DNA from: Mycobacterium sp.
GTDB lineage: Bacteria > Actinomycetota > Actinomycetes > Mycobacteriales > Mycobacteriaceae
Reading direction: 5' to 3'
Assembly: GCA_023264735.1 (NCBI GenBank)
Contig: JAHFVD010000019.1
Span: 23,283-87,282 of the forward strand
Length of the DNA: 64,000 bases
This document shows positions 27,504 to 37,203 of the stretch, piece after piece. Position 1 is the first letter of the stretch, and each line of letters opens with the position of its first letter. Under the pieces are notes generated by a model. The model ran no database searches and was not told where the DNA came from. It saw only the letters and a list, made by a program, of their open reading frames with translations. A program made the position numbers and the translations under genes.

Positions 27504-28933
27504 GTCGCTGCCGGGTAGGTGGTCTCGGCCAGTTCACGCCAGGCACAACGGAATTCCTCGGCCCGGTCGCCGTCCCACCGAGGTTCGAAACCGGCCGCGG
27601 CACTCCATGACCCGACGACATCGGCCAATTCCCGGGTGGGGTCCAGGCTGAGCCGGGCCAGCGCGGCCGCGCCCAGCGCGGTGGCGTGCGCGGACGGATA
27701 GACGTCGACGGGCACCTGCAGGATGTCGGCGCACGCCTGCATCAATACCGCCGACTGGGTCAGGCCGCCGTCGGCGCGCAACCGGGTCAGCGGCGCCCGG
27801 GTATCGGTACCGATGGCCGTCACCAACTCGGCGATCTGCGCGGCGATACCCTGCAGTACGGCGAGCACCAGATGCCCGCGGCCGGTGGCCAACGTCATGC
27901 CCGAAAGTGTTGCGGTAGCCCCGGATTGCCACCACGGCGCGGCCAGCCCGGCCAGCGCGGGGACACACAGCACGCCGTCGGAGTCGGCGGCCGCGACGGT
28001 GTCGAGCTCTTCGGCGCCGGCGATGATCCCCAGCGACGCCAACCATCGCACCGCCGCGGCAGCGGTATAAACCTGGCCGTCGACGCAGAACGTGTCGGCG
28101 CCCCCGACCCGCCACGCGACCGAGGTCGTCAGCCCGGACGACGAGCGAACCGGCTCGGCACCGCAGTTCGACAGCAGGAACGCGCCGGTGCCGAAGGTGC
28201 ACTTAGCCATCCCCGGCTGCAGGCAGCCTTCGGCGAGCAGCGCCGCCTGCTGGTCGACGACCACCCCACCGACGGGGATATCATCGCCGAAAGAGTTTGT
28301 TGTACCAATGATTTCGTCATTGCCCACAATGCGGGGGAGCTGTTCGCCGGCCAGACCGAACACGTTCAGCAGCTCGTCGTCGAAGTCACGGCCGCCGAGT
28401 TCCACCAGCAACGAGCGACTGGCGGTGGTGGCGTCGGTGACGAACTGCCCGGTGAGCCGATGCAGCAGCCACACATCGGATGTGGTGACGACACCGCCCG
28501 TTTCGACATTGCGCCGCAGCCAGCTCATCTTGGGCGCCGAGAAGTACGGGTCGAGCACCAGGCCGGTTCGGGCGGCGATCGCCTCGGCGTGCCCGCCGAG
28601 TTCGGCGCACAGCCCCTCGGCGCGGCGGTCCTGCCAGACGATGGCCGGGGTCAGCGCCCGGCCCGTGGCCGGATCCCAGGCCAATACTGTCTCACCCTGA
28701 TTCGCCAGTGACACCGCAGCGATGGGCCGGCCGGCCTGGGCGACGGCCGAGCGTCCAGCCGACAGCACCGACTCCAGAAGTTCGTCGGGGTCCTGCTCGA
28801 CACCGCCACCGGTCAGATACCGCGGATGCACCGGCACCTCGGCCAGTCCGACCAGACCGTCGGCGGGGTCCACCACGATCGCTTTGGTGCCCGAGGTGCC
28901 CTGGTCGATGGCGAGGACCGTCACGGCAGCCAT
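27500..28933 (-). CDS. FGGY family carbohydrate kinase (glycerol kinase-like)
   Basis: VTVLAIDQGTSGTKAIVVDPADGLVG...PAIVWQDRRAEGLC...LRADGGLTQSAVLMQACADILQVPV. Confidence 0.88.
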   Translation of the reverse strand: MAAVTVLAIDQGTSGTKAIVVDPADGLVGLAEVPVHPRYLTGGGVEQDPDELLESVLSAGRSAVAQAGRPIAAVSLANQGETVLAWDPATGRALTPAIVWQDRRAEGLCAELGGHAEAIAARTGLVLDPYFSAPKMSWLRRNVETGGVVTTSDVWLLHRLTGQFVTDATTASRSLLVELGGRDFDDELLNVFGLAGEQLPRIVGNDEIIGTTNSFGDDIPVGGVVVDQQAALLAEGCLQPGMAKCTFGTGAFLLSNCGAEPVRSSSGLTTSVAWRVGGADTFCVDGQVYTAAAAVRWLASLGIIAGAEELDTVAAADSDGVLCVPALAGLAAPWWQSGATATLSGMTLATGRGHLVLAVLQGIAAQIAELVTAIGTDTRAPLTRLRADGGLTQSAVLMQACADILQVPVDVYPSAHATALGAAALARLSLDPTRELADVVGSWSAAAGFEPRWDGDRAEEFRCAWRELAETTYPAAT

Positions 28934-28984
28934 ACAACCACGCGGTGCGGGAATGCCTCGCGCCAAACGGCGTTACACAACCAC

Positions 28985-29410
28985 ATGAAGCTCAACGACG
29001 AGGCACGCGCACTGATCGGGTCGGGCGCGGACGCGACATTGGTCACCCTCAATCCCGACGGCAGCCCGCAGGTGTCGCTGGTCTGGGTGGCAGTGCAGTC
29101 CGGTGAGGACGGCGACGAGCTGGTGACCGCTCACCTCTCCGAACACAAGAAGGTCCGTAACGTGCGTCGCGACGGCCGCGTGGCGCTGACCATCGTTTCG
29201 ACCAAACCCGGCGAGGTGATGCGCCCGTACCTGTCGGTGACCGGCACCGCCCGCATCGTCGAAGGCGGTGCGCCCGAACTCCTGCAGGAGCTCGCCAAGG
29301 TGATGTTCACGGCCGAGGGCGTACCGTTCCCGCCCGCCGACGCGCCTCCGGGCTACCTCACCCGCATCACGATCGATTCAATCGGCGGCGTCGGGCCCTG
29401 GGTGGGCTGA
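28985..29410 (+). CDS. PPOX class F420-dependent oxidoreductase
   Basis: MKLNDEARALIGSGADATLVTLNPDGSPQVSLVWVAVQ; split-barrel flavin/F420 family. Confidence 0.9.
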   Translation: MKLNDEARALIGSGADATLVTLNPDGSPQVSLVWVAVQSGEDGDELVTAHLSEHKKVRNVRRDGRVALTIVSTKPGEVMRPYLSVTGTARIVEGGAPELLQELAKVMFTAEGVPFPPADAPPGYLTRITIDSIGGVGPWVG

Positions 29411-30316
29411 GGCGCTGGCGCCGCCGGGGACCCGGCTCTGCGCCTTCGCTTCGAGCTCTTCTTCCCAGGCACCTTCGTCGCGCCCGAGTGCGATCGTGGC
29501 GGCGGCCATGGTTGCGAAGGCGATTGCCAGTGCCACCGCGGCCGGCTTACTGACCGCGAGGTGCTCTTCGAGTACCACCTCACCGAGCAGCACCGCGACC
29601 ACGGGCTCGAGCACCAGCATCGCCGGGACCGAGGCGCGCAACGACCCGGCGTGAAAGGCCGACTGCTGCAGCAGGGTGGCGATGACTCCGACGGCGATGA
29701 CCACGTAGAGCACCGGTGTGGTCATCAGCCGCAGCATGCTGCCCTCGCGCACGATGTGCATGACCAGTTTGGTCAGCACCGCCACCACGCCGAAGAGGAC
29801 GCCGACACCGACCGCCAGCAGAAGTGCGCGGCGCCAGTTCGACAGCCGCAGCGCCACCAGCAGGCAGCCGGCCACGAACAGCAGGCTGATCCCGGCCACG
29901 ATCACCGCGGGTAATTCGGCCCCTTCGTAGTCGCCGGGCTTGGTGCGGGCCAGTGCCACGAACACGCCCAACGCAATCGTCAGCACCACGGCCCAGCCCC
30001 ATTCGGCGCGAGAGACCCGCCGGTGGGCAAGCCGGGCGCTCAGCGGCAGCGCGAACAGCAGCGCGGACACCATCAGCGGGGCGACCAGCAGCAGTGACCC
30101 GTAGGCCAGCGCGACCGCCTGGAACGCGTACCCCGTCACCGCGGCGCCGGTACCGGCCCACCACAGCGGGCGGCGCAGCAGGGTGGACCACATCACGGTG
30201 CTGACGCCCTGATCGCGCGGCACGTCCATGGTGGCCCGCTGCCGCACCACGATGCCGATGGCCGCGAACACCGCACCGGCAAGGGCGGCTGCCACGACGA
30301 GTGCGTGCTGCAGCAA
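29378..30316 (-). CDS. DMT/EamA-type integral membrane transporter
   Basis: About nine TM helices; MLQHALVVAAALAGAVFAAIGIVVRQRATMD. Confidence 0.82.
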   Translation of the reverse strand: MLQHALVVAAALAGAVFAAIGIVVRQRATMDVPRDQGVSTVMWSTLLRRPLWWAGTGAAVTGYAFQAVALAYGSLLLVAPLMVSALLFALPLSARLAHRRVSRAEWGWAVVLTIALGVFVALARTKPGDYEGAELPAVIVAGISLLFVAGCLLVALRLSNWRRALLLAVGVGVLFGVVAVLTKLVMHIVREGSMLRLMTTPVLYVVIAVGVIATLLQQSAFHAGSLRASVPAMLVLEPVVAVLLGEVVLEEHLAVSKPAAVALAIAFATMAAATIALGRDEGAWEEELEAKAQSRVPGGASASAHPGPDAAD

Positions 30317-30409
30317 GATCCGTCCCTTCGGGTGTTGGGCTGTCGACGTTAGAACCGAATGTAGGGCACGCGAGCAAACGATGACCGGTCCGAGGGCCCG
30401 CGGTGCGTG

Positions 30410-33175
30410 TCAGCGGACCTGTACGACCACCGGTGTGCTGTTGTACCCGGTCACCCTGACCCAGTTCGGCGCGGGTCCCGAGTCGGGTACCCGGCCTGTG
30501 ATCTGGACGGTCTCACCGGGGAACACGGTCACGTAGTTGTCGTCGTATTCGATCGGCAGGATCTCGTCGGCCAGCGGACTGGGCAGCAGTTCGGCCCGCT
30601 CGAAGAACGCGATCTGCCGGGTCGGGTTGTGCAGGCTGATGGTGACGTCGCGCCCGGCGTCCTGACCGCCGGTGGCGGTGACCTCCAACGGCACCTTGGC
30701 CATCGAGTTCAGCGCGGTCATATCCGCCCAGCTGACCTGATTGGCGTTGAACGCCGCGTCGTTGGCCGGCGGGCCGACATCGTCGGCTCGCCGCGACTGC
30801 CAGTAGACGTTGTTGGCCAGGACGGTGCCTGCCGGGTCGAGCAGCTCGGCACGCACGAAGAACACGGGGGAGTCCGCCGGTCCCGGCGGCAGGGTCATCG
30901 CCGCGACCGCCCCACCCGGATCGACGCTGATGTCGTCGGAGGCGCGATCGTCGCGCAGGGCGCCCTTGAGGTCGTAGGTGCGGACCCGCACGCGCAGGTT
31001 CTCGCGCGAGTCCGGCGTCTGGTTGACGACGCTCACCCTGGCCTGGCGGTGGTTGCCGGTGGCGTAGGAGTCGAACACCACCGACAGCGGCTGCAGACCC
31101 TTCTTCGCGCCGTAGTAGGCGCCACCGGGGCGCAGGTAGTAGTCGAAGATGTTGCCGAAGAACGACGGCCAGTGGCTGTTGAGCATCCAATAGATCGTCA
31201 TCTTGTGGCCGTCCCAGCCGTTGGCGGCGAACGACTCGAATTGCGCACGGGTGGCCTCGTAGTGCGCCAGTTGGGCCTTGTCGGCGAACATCCTGGCATT
31301 GCTCGACGGGCCGTAGCGGCGATCGATGACGCGCTGGACGTTGGCCAGTCGGGAGTTCTGCGGATCCGACCCGGCGTGGAAGAACCAGGTGTCGTTGATC
31401 GGCCACAGCTTGTCGGGCGGGATGAACTTCTGCAGGCTGGCGAACGGCGGGATGTGTTCGTTGTCGCCCTGTTCGGCCGACGATCCGCGCGCCGCGCCGT
31501 ACTCGCCGCTGAACCAATAGGACGGCGGGCGCCACGTGTACGGCCCGGCCATCTGGATGCCGTCCCACACCTGCTGGCCGTCGGCGTCCCGGTTCACCTG
31601 AGACACCGTGTCGACGGTGGCGTTCTGCCAATGCAGGTCGGACAGGATCTGGTGATACTCGGTCAGCACCTCGGTGGGCGGCCGGCCGTCACTGCCGTTG
31701 GCCCACACGAACACCGAGGCGTGCGAGCGCAACATCGCGATCTGCGACCGCATGCTGTCCTGCGAGACGCGACGGTCCTCGTCGTCCCACTGCTGCCACT
31801 TCTCCCACTGGTTGCAGCACATCCACCCGTACATCAGCGGGATGCCCAGCTCATCGGCCATCTCGACGAAGCGCTGCGAGGAGATCTTGGACTCCAGCCG
31901 CAGCATGTTCAGCCCGAGATCCTTGACGTAGCGCAGGATCGCGGCGTCGCGGTCGGGGTCGTATTTGTACAGCAGGTCAGGGGTGTAGGTGGCGCCGCGA
32001 ACGAGGAAGTTCTTTCCGTTGACCTGCAGGTAGAAGTTGCCGCCGGTGCCCAGGTCGGCAAAGGTGTCGTCGGAGTCGCGCCCCTGGGTGATCGTGCGGA
32101 TACCGAATTTGAGGGTGGACACCTCGCTTGCCGTGCCGTTCTGGATGAACTCCAGCTTCAGGTCGTACAGATCGGGCCGGCCCATCGTGTAGGGCCACCA
32201 CAGGTCCGGATGCTCGACCACCAGGGCCGCGAACCGATCCGGGCTCAGTGTGACTTCACGCTCCTCACCCGGCATCAGCGCCACCGGCTCGTCGACGTGG
32301 ATGGGTGCCTTGCCGTCCCTGGTGATCGTGGCCCGCAGGACACCGCGCACCTTGTCGGCGGAGTAGTTGCGCAGCGGCGCGTAGACCGTCAGCCGGGCGC
32401 TGTCGGTGTCGGGCAGCGGAAGCTCGGTGTTGACCGAGGCGTCGCCGATCGACACCGGCCCGGATATCTTGAGGTACACCGGTTTCCAGATCCCGGCGTT
32501 GCGATCGGGCACGAACGAGTTCCCGTTGGCGGGGTTCTTGTCCGGACCCTGGTAGCCCAGGTAGCGCCAGTTGATCCAGTCGTACCAGCTATCGGCGAGT
32601 TCGACGCCGCTGACGTCCTGGATGGCACGCTCCGGGGTAACCCTGACGGCCAGGGTATTGGGCTGTCCCGGCGCGATCCAGCGGGTGACGTCGAGTTGGT
32701 GGTCGTTGTACATCCCGACGACCTGTCGGCTGTCGGCAACCCGGCGGCCGTTGAGCCAGACCTCGGCGCGGTAGTTGATGCCGGGGAAATCCAGCACGTA
32801 GTTCGGGTAGTCACCCGGCGCGGTGAACGTGGTGCGATACCACCAGTCCTGCTCGTAGAGGTCCTGTGGCACGTCCTCGAACAGGTTCTTGCCGTAGTAC
32901 AGGTTCGGGTAGACACCGTCGTCCTGCAGGGTCTCCAGAACGGTGGCGGGCATCCGTCGCACCGGGTGCCACGCCGCGGCGTCATAGCCGTTCGCCGAGA
33001 TCGCCGCGCCACCGTCGGACAGGTCCTGTGCGGAGGTGAGACGCCAGCCGTCGGCCAGCTCGATGTCCTGGGCGGGCTGCGGCTGCGGGCCGCCGAAGAC
33101 CCGCAGATCACCCGCGCACGCCAGCAAGATCAGGATGACGAAGATCGTCCCGAAGGTCTTCGCCACCGTCCTCAA
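30410..33175 (-). CDS. Exported glycoside hydrolase family 2 protein (exo-beta-glucosaminidase/mannosidase-like)
   Basis: WYRTTFTAPGDYPNYVLDFPGINYRAEVWLNGRRVADS, YVKDLGLNMLRLESKISSQRFVEMADELGIPLMYGWMCCNQWEKW; hydrophobic N-terminus. Confidence 0.88.
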   Translation of the reverse strand: MRTVAKTFGTIFVILILLACAGDLRVFGGPQPQPAQDIELADGWRLTSAQDLSDGGAAISANGYDAAAWHPVRRMPATVLETLQDDGVYPNLYYGKNLFEDVPQDLYEQDWWYRTTFTAPGDYPNYVLDFPGINYRAEVWLNGRRVADSRQVVGMYNDHQLDVTRWIAPGQPNTLAVRVTPERAIQDVSGVELADSWYDWINWRYLGYQGPDKNPANGNSFVPDRNAGIWKPVYLKISGPVSIGDASVNTELPLPDTDSARLTVYAPLRNYSADKVRGVLRATITRDGKAPIHVDEPVALMPGEEREVTLSPDRFAALVVEHPDLWWPYTMGRPDLYDLKLEFIQNGTASEVSTLKFGIRTITQGRDSDDTFADLGTGGNFYLQVNGKNFLVRGATYTPDLLYKYDPDRDAAILRYVKDLGLNMLRLESKISSQRFVEMADELGIPLMYGWMCCNQWEKWQQWDDEDRRVSQDSMRSQIAMLRSHASVFVWANGSDGRPPTEVLTEYHQILSDLHWQNATVDTVSQVNRDADGQQVWDGIQMAGPYTWRPPSYWFSGEYGAARGSSAEQGDNEHIPPFASLQKFIPPDKLWPINDTWFFHAGSDPQNSRLANVQRVIDRRYGPSSNARMFADKAQLAHYEATRAQFESFAANGWDGHKMTIYWMLNSHWPSFFGNIFDYYLRPGGAYYGAKKGLQPLSVVFDSYATGNHRQARVSVVNQTPDSRENLRVRVRTYDLKGALRDDRASDDISVDPGGAVAAMTLPPGPADSPVFFVRAELLDPAGTVLANNVYWQSRRADDVGPPANDAAFNANQVSWADMTALNSMAKVPLEVTATGGQDAGRDVTISLHNPTRQIAFFERAELLPSPLADEILPIEYDDNYVTVFPGETVQITGRVPDSGPAPNWVRVTGYNSTPVVVQVR

Positions 33176-33408
33176 ACTCCTCGTGTCGAGATCTGCGACA
33201 GGACACCCCAGCGCAACCGATCATCTGCCGCGCGTTCATCTTGGCAGAGCGGCGGTGCGCGCGCCGCATCCGGCACCGCACGGGTGGGGACCTCTCCATC
33301 ATGGCCACTGGCGCCCCGCACGGCACCTCGGTGACGATCGGCGCACGTCGCTGGTGGAGTTTGCTCCGGACCCCGCCGAACCTGGCCCACCGAACTACGC
33401 TTGATCCC

Positions 33409-34074
33409 ATGACCGACCTCGACCGCGCCGCCGCCCGCCGCGAGATTGCCGATGCTCTGCTCAACGCGCTCGAACGCCGCCACGAAGTGCTCGACGTCAT
33501 CGTCGACTCGGATGATCGAGCCTCCGCGGTGGACGCCATCACCGAGCTGCTCGGTACGTCGCGCCTGGGCACCGAAGCCGTCCTGGGACTGTCCTTCGCC
33601 CAGGTGACCAAGGATTCGCGCGACCGGATCGCCGCCGAGCTCAACGACCTCAACAGTCAGCTGTCGTTCACGCTCGGCGAGCGCCCGGCAAGCTCGGACG
33701 AGAGCCTGCAGCTTCGGCCGTTCTCGGATGAGTCCGACCGCGACATCTTCGCCACCCGCACCCAGGAAGTCGGTGCCGCCGGTGACGGTTCAGGTGCGCC
33801 CGCCGGCAACCTGGACGACGAAATCCGTTCGGCACGTGACCGTTTGAGCGCCGAGGAGGCGGCCTGGTTCGTCGCCATCGACGGTGAAGACAAGGTGGGT
33901 ATGGTGTTCGGCGAGCTGGTCGGCGGCGAGGTCAACGTCCGGATCTGGATCCACCCCGACCACCGGAAGAAGGGCTACGGCACCAGCGCACTTCGCAAGT
34001 CACGCACGGAGATGGCGGCCGCGTTCCCCGCTGTGCCGCTTGTGATCCGGGCTCCCGGCGCGGCGCCACGCTGA
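33409..34074 (+). CDS. GNAT family acetyltransferase with N-terminal GyrA-coiled-coil-like region
   Basis: N-terminus REIADALLNALERRHEVLDVIVDSDDRASAVDAITELLGTSRLGTEAVLGLSFAQVTKDSRDRIAAELNDLNSQL; C-terminal IHPDHRKKGYGTSALRKSR. Confidence 0.8.
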   Translation: MTDLDRAAARREIADALLNALERRHEVLDVIVDSDDRASAVDAITELLGTSRLGTEAVLGLSFAQVTKDSRDRIAAELNDLNSQLSFTLGERPASSDESLQLRPFSDESDRDIFATRTQEVGAAGDGSGAPAGNLDDEIRSARDRLSAEEAAWFVAIDGEDKVGMVFGELVGGEVNVRIWIHPDHRKKGYGTSALRKSRTEMAAAFPAVPLVIRAPGAAPR

Positions 34075-34087
34075 CGGGCCAACCGAG

Positions 34088-34552
34088 GTGACCATCGCGG
34101 TACACGTCATTCTGCTGGTCGTCGGTATCGCGGTGGTTCTTGCGCTCGTCGCGCTGCCGATCGTGCTGATCTACCGCAACAAGTACCGCGCCGGCGCCGA
34201 CCAGCTCACCACCGAACTGGCTGCCGAAACCATCATCCGGCCCTTCGAGAAGGGTAACTACCGGGGTGCGACGGCTCCCGGCTATCCCGGGGTGAAGAAC
34301 AGTGGCCGCATCGCGCTGACCCGGCGTCGCCTCGTCTTCCTGACGCTGACCGGAACGACGATCAGCGTGCCGCTCGACACCATCACCGGACTGCGCCTGG
34401 CGAAGGTCTTCAAGGGCAGTGTCGTGGCCGGCTGGACCCATCTGGTGATCCGCACCGCGCCGGGCGAGATCGGCTTCTATGTCCCCGACACCAGCGCCTG
34501 GCTGCAGTCGCTCGGAGAGGTCACCGGGCTGACGCCCGATCCCGTGACCTAG
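34088..34552 (+). CDS. Membrane-anchored hypothetical protein
   Basis: N-terminal TM then [34 protein letters not shown]-like. Confidence 0.75.
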   Translation: MTIAVHVILLVVGIAVVLALVALPIVLIYRNKYRAGADQLTTELAAETIIRPFEKGNYRGATAPGYPGVKNSGRIALTRRRLVFLTLTGTTISVPLDTITGLRLAKVFKGSVVAGWTHLVIRTAPGEIGFYVPDTSAWLQSLGEVTGLTPDPVT

Positions 34553-34577
34553 ACGCTCCTGCGTAGTCTCGCTCGGT

Positions 34578-35846
34578 ATGAGTGTGCGCGCGGGAATCGT
34601 GGTCACCGGCACCGAAGTTCTGACCGGACGCGTGGCCGACGGCAACGGCCCGTGGGTCGCCGACCGGCTGTTGGAGTTGGGCGTCGAACTGGCTCACATC
34701 ACCATCTGCGGTGACCGTGCTGCCGACATCGAGGCGCAGCTGCGGTTTCTTGCCGCTGAGGGTGTCGACCTGATCGTCACCACCGGGGGCCTCGGGCCGA
34801 CCGCCGACGATATGACGGTCGAGATCGTGGCCCGCTTCTGCGATCGCGAACTCACGCTCGACGCCGAGCTGGAAGCCAAGATCGCCGCCATCCTCAAGAA
34901 GCTGATGGCCCGATTCACCGGGGTCGATTTCGACGCGGTTCTCACGGCCAACCGCAAACAGGCGATGGTTCCCGTCGGTGCTCACGTCCTCGACCCGGTC
35001 GGGACCGCGCCTGGCGTCGTCGTTCCCAGCACGCCGACGGTGCTGGTACTTCCCGGGCCGCCGCGTGAACTTCAGGCGATGTGGCCGGCGGCCATCGCAG
35101 ACGATGCCGTCCAGCAGGCGATCGCCGGGCGGACCATCTACCGCCAGGACACGGTACGGATGTTCGGACTGGCCGAGTCCGGGCTCGCCGAAACGCTGCG
35201 CGAGGCGCAGAGCATTCCGGGCTTCGCCGGCTTGGAGATCACCACGTGCCTGCGCCGGGGCGAAGTGGAGATGGTCACCCGCTATGAGCCGCAGACCGCC
35301 GAGGCCTATGGGCAGCTGATGGAGTTGCTGCGGGTTCGGCACGGGGAAATGGTGTTCTCCGAAGATGGTTCGTTGGTCGACGACCAGGTCGCGCGGCTAC
35401 TGGCGGGCCGGCGCATCGCGACGGCGGAATCGTGCACCGCCGGCCTGCTGTCCGCCCGCCTGACCGACCAGCCCGGTTCGTCGGCCTATGTCGCGGGCGC
35501 GGTCGTGGCCTACGCGAACGAGGCGAAAATCGACGTTCTCGGCGTCGATCCGGCGCTCATCGACGCCAACGGCGCGGTCTCGCAGGAGGTCGCCGAGGCC
35601 ATGGCGGCCGGCGCGCTGCGCAGGTTCGGTGCCGATACCGCGGTCGCGATCACCGGGATCGCGGGACCCGGGGGCGGCACCGAGGCCAAACCGGTGGGGA
35701 CCGTGTGGTTTTGCGTGATGCTGGCCGACGGCACCACCGTGACGCGGTCGGTGCGGCTACCGGGCGAGCGTGCCGACATCCGCGAGCGATCGACCACGGT
35801 GGCCATGCACCTGTTGCGGCGCACCCTGCTCGGGCTGACGGATTAA
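34578..35846 (+). CDS. cinA: CinA family protein (MoeA-like plus nicotinamide-nucleotide amidase-like domains)
   Basis: [29 protein letters not shown]...[11 protein letters not shown]...[39 protein letters not shown]. Confidence 0.95.
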   Translation: MSVRAGIVVTGTEVLTGRVADGNGPWVADRLLELGVELAHITICGDRAADIEAQLRFLAAEGVDLIVTTGGLGPTADDMTVEIVARFCDRELTLDAELEAKIAAILKKLMARFTGVDFDAVLTANRKQAMVPVGAHVLDPVGTAPGVVVPSTPTVLVLPGPPRELQAMWPAAIADDAVQQAIAGRTIYRQDTVRMFGLAESGLAETLREAQSIPGFAGLEITTCLRRGEVEMVTRYEPQTAEAYGQLMELLRVRHGEMVFSEDGSLVDDQVARLLAGRRIATAESCTAGLLSARLTDQPGSSAYVAGAVVAYANEAKIDVLGVDPALIDANGAVSQEVAEAMAAGALRRFGADTAVAITGIAGPGGGTEAKPVGTVWFCVMLADGTTVTRSVRLPGERADIRERSTTVAMHLLRRTLLGLTD

Positions 35847-36082
35847 GCCGGGCAGAACTCGGCTTCGTCCTCGGCCAGCTCCGGATTGCACAGCGCGAAC
35901 ATCCGCGCCCCGAGATCGGCCAATTCGACGATGATCTCGGCCCGGCCCAGTCCGGCTTCGAGAGCCTCGCTGAGGACGGTGACGATATCGGCGCCGTCGG
36001 CATGCGTGGTAGTGGACTGGGACAACCGCGCGGTGCGGATCATCCGCCAGGCGTAACTGCGCTCGGCGAGGGCGTCATTCAT
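35843..36082 (-). CDS. Small hypothetical protein
   Basis: [79 protein letters not shown]; coding-like composition. Confidence 0.65.
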   Translation of the reverse strand: MNDALAERSYAWRMIRTARLSQSTTTHADGADIVTVLSEALEAGLGRAEIIVELADLGARMFALCNPELAEDEAEFCPA

Positions 36083-36300
36083 AGCTGGGCCTTTCGATGA
36101 CAGTCTCGGTTTAGGCCAATCAGCTTCTCCCGCGGCACTACCCGGCCGACAGGGACTTCTGGCCCTCGCTCATGGAGGCATTGGGCATTACCGGCTCCGA
36201 AACGTCAGTGAACAAACCATGCGAATTACCGGTTGTGGCGCATTACCTGTCGTAACGTAAGAAAGTCCGATTCAGCGCGACCCAAATTGGGGGAGCTTTA

Positions 36301-36528
36301 ATGCGAAGATTCGTCCTGGGTATTGCCGCCGCAAGCATGATCGCCGGCTCGCTGGCTGGTGCGGTAACCGCCAATGCGGCCTCTACCAACAACGCAACGC
36401 CATCCGGTCCGGGCCATTCGCCCATCATCACCGCACTGGACTGCCAGGGCGGCACGGGCAATATGGGTTGTGGCGCAGGCTTTTTCTGGCGCGACGGATG
36501 GCGCGGCTGGGGCTGCTACCCCTGCTGA
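36301..36528 (+). CDS. Small secreted Gly/Trp/Cys-rich protein
   Basis: Signal peptide MRRFVLGIAAASMIAGSLAGAVTANA, mature domain ending CGAGFFWRDGWRGWGCYPC. Confidence 0.65.
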   Translation: MRRFVLGIAAASMIAGSLAGAVTANAASTNNATPSGPGHSPIITALDCQGGTGNMGCGAGFFWRDGWRGWGCYPC

Positions 36529-36589
36529 TCGCACATCGCGACGAATTGACCCGCCAGTAAACAACTTTCCCGAACGGAAGAATTCTCTT

Positions 36590-37120
36590 ATGAACTCTCG
36601 TCGTCTCAGCGGTTTGACCGCCGCAGCGCTGCTGTCGGCCGGGATGTCGCTCGGCTCCGGCCTGGCCGCAGCGGATCCCGGTGACTACACCGTTTTGCTC
36701 ATCGACCCCAATGTGGTGACCGATTCACTGGCCTACACCGCGGCCCCGCCGGTCCTCAATCCCGGTGGCCAGCCCGGCGCCATGACGATTTACACCCACC
36801 GCGACGGGCGCACGATCGCCGACACCGTCTGGGTGCTGGGCGATCCCGGCGCCGCCGCCGGTGCCATCAGTTCGGCGCAGGCAGCCACTCCGGTCGCCAA
36901 TTCGAAGACCGTCTCTGTCCCGGTCGGACAGAACGGACAGCTGGTCACCGGGAAATCTCCGGATGGCACACGGTCGCTGAGTGTTCTGTATTTCACCGAA
37001 GGCAACGCGGCGGCGTCGCTTGAATTCACCGGCCCCGCCGGTGATCCAGTGCCGCAGGATCTGGTCGTCGAGTTCGGCCAGAAACAGGACGCGCTGATCA
37101 AGAGCCAGCTGGGTACCTAG
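36590..37120 (+). CDS. Secreted hypothetical protein
   Basis: Signal peptide MNSRRLSGLTAAALLSAGMSLGSGLAAADPG; ATG 36590. Confidence 0.8.
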   Translation: MNSRRLSGLTAAALLSAGMSLGSGLAAADPGDYTVLLIDPNVVTDSLAYTAAPPVLNPGGQPGAMTIYTHRDGRTIADTVWVLGDPGAAAGAISSAQAATPVANSKTVSVPVGQNGQLVTGKSPDGTRSLSVLYFTEGNAAASLEFTGPAGDPVPQDLVVEFGQKQDALIKSQLGT

Positions 37121-37137
37121 CCGATCACATCGGAATG

Positions 37138-37179
37138 GAACTGGGAGCGATGATTGTGCTGAACTTTCGCTCCCAGTTC
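37138..37179. terminator. Bidirectional hairpin between convergent genes
   Basis: GAACTGGGAGCG (37138-37149) pairs perfectly with CGCTCCCAGTTC (37168-37179); 18-nt loop. Confidence 0.65.
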
Positions 37180-37203
37180 TATCTCAATGAATTCAGTTCG
37201 TAA

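Noticed and set aside
30407-33334. 975-aa plus-strand ORF antisense to the GH2 gene
   Set aside because: Composition (R/G/V/H/D-rich, no recognisable motifs) is typical of mirror frames in high-GC codon-biased genes; the minus-strand GH2 reading is clearly the real one.
36148-36164. Possible second DosR box (AGGGACTTCTGGCCCTC)
   Set aside because: Only the GGGACT half-site is good; the second half and flanks have several mismatches to the consensus.
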